Below, one piece after another: positions 10,771 through 38,700 of a DNA stretch of 64,000 nt (its first letter is position 1; every line of letters starts with the position of its first letter). The notes beneath the pieces were generated by a model. That model saw only the letters and a list, made by a program, of their open reading frames with translations. It had not been told where the DNA came from and made no database searches. Made by a program: the position numbers and the translations under genes. The DNA is from Xiphias gladius (Eukaryota > Chordata > Actinopteri > Istiophoriformes > Xiphiidae), in assembly GCF_016859285.1 (NCBI RefSeq), contig NC_053410.1, forward strand, positions 724,694 to 788,693. Direction: 5' to 3'.

Positions 10771-11615
10771 GGATTCAAATGTTTCAGGACCGAGAAAAAT
10801 AGAATCAGGCAACTAAGATAATACAGAAAAAAATGGAATAACAAAACCAACAACAATAATAATAAAACAGATTTAAAAGATGTCGCTGATTCCGCAGCCT
10901 CAGATCTGTAAAAACCGGGTCCGCTTCAGTCCTGAACCAGGACTCGGTGAGAACACTGGTGAAAACAGTTAAACCACGAGGTGGTTTTTAGAGGTCATCA
11001 GCAGGATCAACTCGGCCGACTGGAGACCAGTGAAAACAGGACCGGATAAGATCTGGTCTTCTAGTATCTGCTCAAATCTGAGCAGCTGTCATGAGTCTAA
11101 CATCTGGGTAACAGCATCTGGGACCTTCTCTGGATCAGATCAGTATTTGCTGTGACCCCCCTTGGCCTCTGAACCGGCACCAGTTCTCCTCTGTGCATCG
11201 GATATGAGGGTTTACATTTCAACACGTGCTCCTGCCTCCTTCTGTCCCATTGATTTTTGGTAACTTGGTCAAATTACAGGTTTTGAATTCGTTCTCACAA
11301 AACCAGACGTGTCGCCCCCCTTGATAAAACCCGCCAGGGTCGAGGTTCTTCAGTTCTCTGTTCTCTCTTCACGTGATGAAGTGGAGCTCCGAAGCAGCAT
11401 CAGAGTGAGACCTCTTCCGTCGCCGCACACTCTTGGTGAGCCCCCCGGGCCCCGCCCACTCCCAGACGTCCCAGCTGTCAGCGTTTGCGCGGTGGGCGTG
11501 GCTGCGTGTTGTCTTCCTCCCCTACCTGCCAGGTGTGTTCCTCACTCTCTGCCGCATCGTCTCCGTCGTTCAGGCCGCTTTCTGCGCTCCTCCTGCGGGT
11601 TGTTTTCGTGGAAGC

Positions 11616-28168
<16,553 letters not shown>

Positions 28169-28362
28169 TCAGGTGTCCGATCCGAGCCCGACCGTCTGAA
28201 ATTCTCAGCACAGTCTGGGGGAAGTGGTTCGCTCAGAAAATGTAAACTTTTTTTCTTACTCGCCCTCATGTCAGTATTGTTTGCACTGTAAACTGTCCAT
28301 ATTAGCAGCAGCTACATGCTCCAAACCTCCAAACGACAAATTAACATGAACTGTGTCTTTAA

Positions 28363-28368
28363 AATAAA
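28363..28368 (+). terminator. Candidate poly(A) signal for pygb
   Basis: AATAAA 195 bases after the stop codon, in an A-rich stretch. No clear GT-rich element follows, so confidence is modest. Confidence 0.4.
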
Positions 28369-31148
28369 AAAAAATCTGAGATTAAACGGGAGAAGCAGCG
28401 AAACAGTTAAACAACTGGTCTAAAAGGCAGATATTTACACCAATATTTAGCACAAGTCCTTATTTATCGGTGCGAATTTTTGTTTTTGGGATGGTGAACT
28501 TTCTGTCCTCTTCTGGCTTCAAATCCAGAAGCTCAGAGTGACTTAAAATCTTGGAAGTCACCAGTCTCGATTCGGGACGAACACATCTCATGTAAACTGG
28601 TCGTTTCAGTGACTTTCAGTGGGTTTTATAGACTGTGTTACCAACCAGACCGTTGGCAATTTCTTTACCGTCTTTCAAGGTGGAGAAACACCTGCGTTAC
28701 AAAGCTTTTCTGGGATTTTGTGCCTTAAAAGTTGCTATGAGGGTCGTTGGGTTGTATTTTGAGCGTTTTTCCTGTAACGAAGTGAATCAACGCCCGAGTG
28801 ACTAAAGGACCCGGCTTTGGGCCCCGAACTGATGGTGGTACAGTATGAAGGATGATGTTCTTGGATCAGGGCTGATTAACCATATCCAACATAATCCTCT
28901 TTTAGATCTCTCGTTTTCATGATGTAGGCGTGGAAACATTGAGAAGAGATGACGAGAACACGTTTTAAAAAGTTGCTTTCACGACGGCTTGTGCTTCATA
29001 CTGGTGTAACGGCGCCTCTTTCGTCGCCAGAAAGTTCATATGAACAACTCACCTTTGGTGCAAGTTCTAGTTTTGTAAACAGACATTTTTCCAATAGGAG
29101 TCTGGACATGAGTGGAGCTTAGTTACGCTTGCGGTCTACTCTTTTAGCACATTCTTGGCTTATCTTTACAACGCTTACTCCCTCGAAGGCAGCCTGAATA
29201 CCTGTGATTCGGATCAGACGGATTCTCCGGTGCTCCTGCTTTACCGGGGAGTTCCCGTTAAAAGCTTCACGTGGAAACATTTCGTCACAAGTCTGCTGAT
29301 ACTGAAAAACCGCCAAAGCAGACACGAAGAGTCGCATAACCCGATTTGGAAAATTAGTTCTTTAATAACTTTAATAACGGTCGTGACTTTGTTTCCCACA
29401 AACATGGCTGTTCTTAACTTTACCAGCATCAGCTCCAGTCGAGCCTTTTCATTAAACCCGTCAGGCCAGAAGCACTTTCACCAGCCCAGATCTTCCTCAC
29501 TGTCTACTCTTCACTTCTTACCCAGCTGCCCCCGTTTTTTGGCCCAAACTTTACTGCCGAAGAACAAAAACCCACATTTCTGAAAACTCCAAAATGTCAT
29601 GTTACTCACTTATTTCCAGAATAAAGTGTTTCCAAGATAGCAGTCAGAAAGCACGATCTTACTCTCTACGTAACTGATGACTTTTCCGCAGTTTGTCCTG
29701 GGATTCGGGTTTTGGACGCCGCAAATCTCAGCAGCTGCGTAAGTTTACACCATGGCATCTTGAGGTGCATTTTTTTATACTTTCGAGCAAATTGTTTTGT
29801 CAGTCAGTTACGTTTGTTAAGTGAAATATTCCTTTCTCATTTTGTAGACGATCTTTAGACTCACTTTAAATAGAACAGTTAGCCACAGTCGTACATAGAA
29901 ACTTCCGCTGTTGATGTTCGTTGTGCATTTCGCGATGCTGCTGATGTCTCGTTGCCTTATCAGGTGGTTTCGGACCGCGGGATGAAAAGGACACCGTTGC
30001 CTTCCTCTATCCTCGGCTGGTGAATTCATTTTAGATTATGTGGGACACCCAGTGGCACCACAGCCAACGATTCACGTGTGTTCTGTTGACTTCCAGTAAG
30101 AGTTAACATCTGTGAAGTAGACCAGAACTAACTGTTTTCCGTTGAACCCAGGACTGCACTGTAACCTTCAGCGGTGATGTCCCATTCACTTACACTAAAA
30201 GTAAAACTCAAAAATGCCGTTAGTATAAAGTGCCTTACTAGTGATTCTCATTCTTCCAGTTCTTCAAATGAAGTAAATATCGATCCAATAGATCTAAAAT
30301 ACTGTAGAAGTACATTTGATGGACAGAGGGTGTAATTCTGCACTGTAAGTAAAATCTGTACCATTTACTTACATTAGAATTAAACTCAAAAATCCCATTG
30401 GCTTACAGTACAACTGAGAAGCCGTTGCATCGATTTGCAGTCTCCCGTGATTTAAAATGAAATGAATTTTTGTTCCGTTAACATCCATTGGATTTGACAT
30501 CCACCTCCACTTTATAGCTTCATTGGTAGAGCTAAAGCAGGTGAGCTAAAGCCGCAACGGAGAAAAACTTCACATTTATGACTAGAGACCACTCATGTCA
30601 TCACACAACTCAACTTAAACACAACTGTCGTCCAACAACAATAGCGCACTGTCGTTATTGTTGTCCATTAAATTTAAAATTAATTACTCTTGTGAACAAA
30701 ATCTGGCTGGTTTGTGTTTTTGTTTTTGAGACATTTTCAGAAAAAAAATTCTTTGTTGAAATTACAACTTTGATATTGACGTCGATGGTATTCACAAGTT
30801 AGACTGGAAATTTCAGTAACTCCGACATGACATGAACGTGGCGAAAGCCCTCAGCCTGGCCTCACAGGTGTCTTATGGGTAATGGAGTCCATTTGGAATC
30901 AGTGTTTATTCAACATGAATGTCAATCTGACTAAAACTAAAAAGCTTTTGTCAGTTTTCATTAAGTACTGTATCCACAACACTGATGTCTGTTGCTCAAA
31001 ATAAAGTTTTTTTTGCACTGTAATGTTTGTCGATAATGTTACTGTGTTTGTCATTGACATACTTGTTTTAGACTTTTTATACTTGCTCTCATAGATGCTG
31101 AAACCACCCAAAAAAATCCACAACGACAGCGACATAAAACAAGAAATA

Positions 31149-31154
31149 TTTAAT
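31149..31154 (-). terminator. Candidate poly(A) signal ATTAAA for abhd12
   Basis: Minus-strand ATTAAA about 460 bases past the stop codon, followed on that strand by a GT-rich stretch (GTTGTGG, GGGTGGTTTC). AATAAA at 30910-30905 is an alternative. Confidence 0.35.
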
Positions 31155-31612
31155 TCACAATTCAAGTCATAACAGGCCTTCAAACAGAGAAGACGTTTCT
31201 TAAAAACAAACTGGACGCTGAAACCTCCAGACAGAAGAGTCAAACGTGATCAGACGGACCCAAAAATTAAAGACTGACAACAGAAACAAAAGAAATCACG
31301 CAGATCGTAAAGAATCAAGCTCCGTGTGTGTCGGGCTGCGATGATTAAAATATTAAAAAGATAAACCGAGATTTTTCACTTCACATCTCTCCGTTCGTCG
31401 TCCAGTTTGGGTTGATCGTCATCGTCGCTCTGCAGTACGTAAAAACACTCCGCCGTGGTCTGGCCCAATCGCCGGAACCCTGTGTGCTGTGTTGGTGTGT
31501 GAGGAATGCTAACGGAAAAGGAATGACGTGCATGTGTTCAGTTCATGCACCGAAAACAAACTGTGTGTGTGTGTGTGTGTGTGTTCAGGCTGAACTGTCC
31601 GTCTGTTTCTCC

Positions 31613-34600
31613 TCACTGTGCGATGGGATGAGCTGTGCCGAGGAAATCGCTGAAACGACAACAACAGAGCAGGGACGTTAGTGTCACCTTCAGGTGTCCA
31701 AGCAAACAAACCAAAAGAGAGAACCACCACGGTCGCACCGACGTTTCAAACGATGAATCGTCTCAGTGGGTTTGTTCACGGGGGCGAATTCGTGCGTTGA
31801 GTTTAACGGCAGGGAAACTGGACGGCGCCGACCTCTGAATGACCGGAGAGTCCGAAACGTAGGAAGCTGTCCAGTGTTAAAGTTACAGTTTGGTTTAACC
31901 CTGTTCTGTTGGACCGTAAAATATACGGGGTTTTCATGCAGCTCTTGTGTTAACTGTTTCCAGAGTCCGACTCCCCGTTTCGGTCCCTATACTAAACATC
32001 AGAGTCCTGGATCCACAAAACCTCAGACCTCTCCCTGAGCTACTCATCAGTGCTGTTGCTCTTAATACAAACTCAGGGAGATCCACCCCAGCAGCTTGTC
32101 TGCTGTAAAGAAACTACACACGTCAAATGTTATTCATGATTTACTCTCTGATCAAAAACACATTTTACATCACTAACTTAAATATGTTTAGTAATTTGAA
32201 GACGTCACCTTCAGCTCGGACGTTTTATGGACTAAACAACTGCTCGAAAAGATAAAGCTGCAGCCCTGATCAGTTTTCCTGTCTTTGGGCCTGTGTAAAG
32301 GTTTCAGCCATCGCCACGGCTGCTTCTCTGGAGATCTGACGGTGCTGGTGTGTCGGACTTTGCTTTTTGCTGCGCATTTGCCCCGACCCTCCCCAACATT
32401 CAGAAAGGCTCGTTTCTCTGCAGCTGTAGTCTCTAGTTGCTTTACGCCTGATCTACGTCGTTTTTTCTCCACCTTGTAGTTGTTGAGATTGTGGCCTGGC
32501 ATCCGTTTCATTCTTCTTGTAATGAACTTTTACCATTCAACCAATCAGTGACTACGTCCGGGTTCCGTCTCAAATCCACGAGACACAATGTGGGACTGAG
32601 TTTTACTCTGGTATCGTTTTGCATTTATTCCCCAAGTCAGAGTTTCCCGCGGTCCCGGTTCGTTGCTGCCGTACCTGAGGATGTTCGGCAGCTCCGGGCT
32701 CCTGTAGATGAACTTGTGCTTGTAGGCCAGAGAGGAGGGAAAGGGAACGAACTGAACTTTGTGACCGCTGAGGCTCTTTGACTGGGAGGCCATGTTGTAC
32801 AGCTGCAGGAGGAGGAGGAGGAGGGTTGGGTTTAGTTCTTTTGGGGTGAAGTGTGAACTCCACACAACATAATTCTGCACACACAGTGTGGGGTATTTGA
32901 ATGCATCAAGAGCTCAAAGACATTTTTATTTAATTACTCTTAGAGGACAGTTCTTCGTACCTTCTTGCCCAGATGGAAAGGAACCACGCTGTCGTCCTCA
33001 GCGTGGAGGATCAACACCGGACAGGAGATGTGATTCACACTGAGGAGAGACAGAGTGTCACGTCACGGAGTTCGTGTCACAGCGCAAATCAACACTAGCG
33101 GCACTGGAACTATTAACGGAGGAATTTGTACACGCCGAAGTGAAGCGGCCAATCAGCAGCCTCCTCGAAGCTGCAGTTCCTGTAATGTCCACTAGGTGCT
33201 GCTCCAAGAAAGCTGCGGTTTTTTCATTCTAATAAACTTTCACCAGCCATTTGTGTTTTTATCATCGTATGTTGGTATCCCGGCTACTGATGATTTGCTG
33301 TTAAGTATCTGGGAGTGAAAAAGCCTGCGGGGTCAGAGGTCACCAGCTGTAATAAGGTGTAAAAGCTTCTCTCATCACCCTGCTGTGGACTTTGTCCTCA
33401 GTCTGAGCAGCTCCGGGTCTGTTAGTCAGCTGTTGGTACGGAGTCTCTGGAGAGCCAAGTAACTGTTCACTAAGACTCGACTGGATCAAAACCTGCAGCA
33501 GCTCAGACCAGGTCTGACTGAGTCTGAGCTCCGAACCGCGGCAGAATTCATTTATTTACCCCCGGCTGGAGAACTCTGGTTGGTGTTGCTTGAAGACGTG
33601 TTTAAAAAAAAGCTCCAGTGCTCATGGGCTCCAACAACAGAAAGCAAGATCCTGAGAAAAATTAATGAGATGCTGCAAAAGTTCATGAAAACGGACTAAA
33701 AAGTTCCTCTTTCTACGTAAGCTACAAAACAGGGCTCTGGGTTTCAAAACGTTGCTCAGTTCCTGAAAAAGTTTCGGAGTTTCTGAAAAAAAATCCTGAC
33801 TTTGAGAAGTATTTCCTAAGATCCTGAAAAACCTAAAAAGTTCCTGATTCGCTAAACAGATAAACAGGTACCAAGAATCGTTCAAGAGACAGTTCTAGAA
33901 AAAAGATTCATGAAGAAAGTCTGGGGAAAAATGTTCAAGTTAAACGTTCTTGACCTTTATTAAACATTTTATGCTTCTGAAAAAGTTCCTGGAAAAAACA
34001 AAACGGATCTGAAAAGATTCCCGACCTCGGTCTATTTTAAAAAGTCCAGCAGTTCCCAGGGAGGCTCCTTAACAAGAGCTGGTGTGGTCCAGCTTCAGGA
34101 TCTGGAAATATTTAACCGTGACGCTCGCCTGAACTAAAGCTCAAAAGGTCAAAGGTCGCCGCTGCTGAGGCTAGAGTGGACCTACTTTTCGTCGCTGGCG
34201 AAGCGGATGTTGTTGGCTGTGATGGCGTCCAGGAAGAACCAATCAAAGCCGGGCAGGTATCTGTACACCTGAGAAACACACACACAAATCAAATACACAC
34301 CTGCAGCCCTTACGCCCGTCAGCAGTGCGCGAGTGTGTTTGTTTGTGTTACCATGGAGAAGGGGTGGCTCTTGGCCTCCTCTCTGATGTTGGTGAATGGA
34401 GACTCTAAGATCAGGGCGTCGGGAGGACTGCCTGAAAACAAAAAGCGTGAATATCAACGGGGCCTTGGCGGGATTTCATACCGTCGGGGGAAATTAAAGC
34501 CCGACTGTTACTGGATGTTTGAGTCCCTGTGAATTCTCATACAACCGAGTCTCGAAAAAAGGCCGGGGGCTGAAAATCCAATCGAAAGCCGACCTATACG

Positions 34601-34944
34601 GGGAAGCCTGGAAGACTTGTGAGGGAAAATCTGGCGAAAATGCGGAGTCTCGTTCCGGGTAGTTCACCAGCGTACAGGGGAGGAGGGACACCCGACCGGA
34701 CTCTCGCTGTGCTGAAGTGGTCTCTGCTGTGGAAATGGACGTTGGCAGCTAAACACGGAGGAAGGTTTGGGTTGGTCTTAACGGGGGACATCAGATAAAG
34801 GCCTGGTTCTCTCTGCCGCTGAGCTAAAGAAAGGCCCTGGACTCTATGAGAATTTACAGTGATGCCAATACGTCCACCACTAAAAGGTTTTGAAGCATAA
34901 ATACACAACAAGACGGATGAATTTATATCTAATTGATGCTGCAG

Positions 34945-34995
<51 letters not shown>

Positions 34996-35133
34996 ATGAA
35001 CCTCTGTCACACAGCTGTCTGACCAGGTTGGTGGCAACTCTGCAAAACAAACAATAAACAAATCAGATTGAATCACAACTTCCTTGGTACTGAACTGAGT
35101 CGATTGTGTTTATGTGCAGGTGTATTTACTGTA

Positions 35134-35173
<40 letters not shown>

Positions 35174-35303
35174 CCTGTCCCCAGAGAGTGTCCCCAGATA
35201 TAAAGTGCCGTTTTATCCAGCCGCTGTTTCAGCCAGTTGTAGATGAAAAGAGCATCTGATGTCATCCCCCCCTCCGATGGAGACCCGTCTGAATCCCCCC
35301 AGC

Positions 35304-35387
<84 letters not shown>

Positions 35388-38300
35388 GGGTCGCTAAGCT
35401 GTCAGGACTAAAGTCAGCAGCTTTGTGACTTAAATGTATTGATGAGTCAGTGTTTCTCACCTCTGTAATCAAATGTGACTACATGGTAGCCTAAAGAACT
35501 GAGGACCTGAAGGAAGACAGGCAGAGACGAGTTCAGTCACCTGACCTCCGTCTAAATTTAAAACCAATCCATGTTAATGACGTGTTAATTGATCCGGTGG
35601 AAGAAGCAAAGCTACGAGGCATCACCTTAGATAATAGAGGTTAGTGGGATAAACACAAAGATAAGATGGTCACTAAAACGGGAAACGGTCTGGCAGCAGG
35701 GACCGGCAGGAGCCAAGAACGGAGAGGTCCTCGAAGAAAACCTGCTCCAGGGTCCACGAGACCGGAGACTGGGGCGACGCTTCACCTCGCAGCACCGCAA
35801 TCACCGAAGCGTTGGGCCAGGACAACGCTGGACCGGGCTCAGGACCGGTCTCTGACTGTCCCTGAGCGGCCCGGCCGAGACCAGACGTAAACCCCCGACA
35901 ACATCTGCGGAGAGACCTGAAGGTGGCGGTCGACAGACGCTTCACGTCCAGTCTGACAGAGTCTGAGAGGATCTGCCAGGTACAACGGGATAAACTGTCC
36001 AAATGTCCAACTGTCCAGGCGAGAGAAGCTTCTAGAGACTAAACCCAGAAGACTGGAAGCTGCAACTGCTGCCAAAGGGGCTTCGACAAGGAACCGGATG
36101 AAGGGTCTGAGAATTCAGCTTCAGATTTTCCAAAGCTAATCGAACACCGGACAAGTGTGATATGATGTCAGACTACAGAGAAAACGTTTCCAAAATTAAG
36201 CCAAAGTTTCAACTGGCTGACGAGGAAAGTGCCAGTGTGAGAAACAGGGAAAAAATAAATAACTAATAAGCTTATCAATAAATCAGACAATAAGAACTGT
36301 GTGTGTGTGTGTGTGTTTACCTTGTACAGCTGAACTCGGTGGTCTCCTCCTCTGCAGACAAACACCACAACAACAGAAAGGTCAAAGGTCATACATGACA
36401 CCCACTGATGCAGGTGTATGTGTGTACGAGGGTCACCTGGTCCCTGCGTTTCCATGGAGATAGAGGATGACGGGGTGGGTGGAGCTAAAGGCGGAGACGT
36501 ACCAGTCGCCCTCTTTCCCCTGAGCTTCTCTCCACATCTGAGCGGGAACTGTGTGCCTGAAACACACAGACACAAACACACTTTACGCACAATCCCCAGG
36601 ACTCACATATTTAGAGGTCTCATGTGGTCTGGGACACACTTCGACGCTGCCCGCTCCACACGGCCAGGCGGAGATGGACCTGAGTTTCACCGGCCGCTCT
36701 TCTCTTCGGTAAACCTGCCGATCGTAACCCACGGACTGGCTCTGGTCCTGGATCAGTTCATCAGAAATAGCCACGGAGGCCTGTCGTGGGCCTTCATCCA
36801 GAAGAACCACGTCAGGGGTGTTGGAGATGTTACACAACGGAGCCCGGTTCTTCAGACGTGGTTTAACTAATTCAGACCAACATGATGTGATCAGGATAAA
36901 ATAATCCAGTTAATTCTCACGGTTTGAGGTTGGATTTGTTAATCCTGGATGAAGTTATCTCCAGCTTTAAATAAAGAGAATTTAAACCGTGATCAGTGTC
37001 GGTCTGATCGGCTGATCATGTGACCGCTGGGACGTGAGGCAGGTGTTTTGGGAAGCCTCCCAGCATGCACTGGGGCAATAGATTAATGGTTGTGTTCTTT
37101 GGACGTATACCGAGCTCCACGGTGTGTCCACTGCTTCCAGGCTTCGATCGGGGTTTAATCAGGAATCCCCAGTGAATGTGTTCAGACCACAGCGATGTTG
37201 GTCACCGAGGGTGGAGCTTGCTCCCTGATGCAGAGACTCTTCAGTCGTCAGCATAAACCTGCTGCGACGACGAATCCTCCCTAAAATCTCTCAGAAAGCC
37301 GCTTTAACTGCATCACTGAGTCCTGCAGTCATTTATTTCATAGGTTTTAATGTTCAAATGACGAATTCCGGTTTTAATGTCAAATTAAGTGTCGTGTTCT
37401 GGTTCCATTTGTTCTTTTAACAGTCAGAATCTTTAAGTAAAGTGTCTCGGCCCTGATCCAGCCGACTGTCACTAATCCGCACTTTTGCAGGTTGGGGTTT
37501 AAGGGCTCGTTGCTATGACGACAGCTCCAGATCAATTTTAAAGCAACTTCGAAGAACCACAAAAAAAAAAAAAACGTCGACATTATGATCCGGATAAGTC
37601 GGTCATCCTCGTGTCCAGGACGAGGCCCAGGTCATTGGAGACATCAAACCGTCCTGTTTGTACATGATTACGTGTGTTGGTGACACCACTGGGACGGAAG
37701 CAGTTCGATCGACCATCCAACAACAGTCACGTCGCGCAGCACAGAGCCCTTTATAAACCGATTCGGCCATTCACGATACCCGCAACTGATCCTAGGTGCT
37801 GATCAGGGTCATAATGCACTTTACCGCGCGGGCGGCGGTTTCCACGGTACCGTCAAGAACGGCCGCATTTAGCTGACAGCAGCTGTAACGTGGTTTTCAC
37901 AGTAAAGCGGAGAAGGAACTCTCCTTGATGTTGTACATGTTAGATAAGCAGTATCTGATGGTCTGATGGCCACAGTCCAAAGAACGGAACAGTTCCAGGA
38001 ACGTCAGACTGCAGGTTTGTGTCTGTAAACATCACAGGTGATGCACAAACAGCAGCAGTAGGAAATGTTTTGAAAACTAGTCCCGAGTTACTAAAAAGAC
38101 CCTGAGCTCATAAAAAAAGGTGGAGAAGTCACTTCCTTGAAACGTCCTCATTTCTGAGCATCTAAACTTGTTTTTTTGATCACTAAATCAGTTCCTGAAT
38201 TCATAAACATTTCAGAAAAGGTTTTTGACTTTTAAAAAACGTTTCTGAGCTTATTTTTGGATCATTATCATCATTATTATTACTGATGCATTGATATGAA

Positions 38301-38653
38301 AGCATCCTTTTGATGCAGCTGGTGGTGGAGGAGCTCATTTTAAGTCGTTTCATAAGTCACAATATTCCATATTTCATGAGTTGATGTTTTGAATGTAAAA
38401 TCTGCAATGTCTGTTGAAATGAACAAAGAATGACAAAGAAATTTAAACCCAGTCCGACCATGCGACCAAGTCTCTGATGGTCCAGACATGTGTGGCTGCA
38501 GCGCTGAAGAATCAGACACACCTGTGATAATCACCTGGATGCTGCTGTCATCGTTTACACAGTTCATGGAAACATCATGTCCCAAAACCAGGACACTCGT
38601 CTGCTTTACAGGCTCCGCCCACAGGACACCTGAACCTGTCTGTGTAGTCATAG

Positions 38654-38700
<47 letters not shown>

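Larger units (their letters stand above)
8286..11615. other. banf1/pygb head-to-head spacer
   Basis: Three kilobases between divergent start codons. It holds a GC-rich 9-bp minisatellite (8697-8884), a pyrimidine-rich block (about 9200-9300), a long (AC)n (9375-9426), two perfect CRE octamers (9930, 10059), a fragment of a fish AAGTA-type repeat (10160-10290) and a LINE-type tail (10690-10770). The last 200 bases before pygb are GC- and CpG-rich. No coding gene is recognised. Confidence 0.6.
28169..31612. other. pygb 3' UTR, pygb/abhd12 tail-to-tail spacer and abhd12 3' UTR
   Basis: The pygb 3' UTR probably ends soon after the AATAAA at 28363. The middle (28400-30900) has no recognisable gene. 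It has an imperfect repeat of about 75 bases at 30152 and 30338. The right end carries the abhd12 3' UTR on the minus strand, with a candidate ATTAAA at 31154-31149 and AATAAA at 30910-30905. A (TG)n at 31561-31583 lies in the abhd12 3' UTR. Confidence 0.55.

Noticed and set aside
11433..11615. Open frame in phase with pygb upstream of its ATG
   Set aside because: It opens only at a TTG. The phosphorylase N-terminus and Ser15 spacing fit the ATG at 11616, which has a good Kozak context.
29155..29583. 142-codon open frame between pygb and abhd12
   Set aside because: No domain and AT-rich neutral composition. It would need an unsupported separate gene between two convergent 3' ends.
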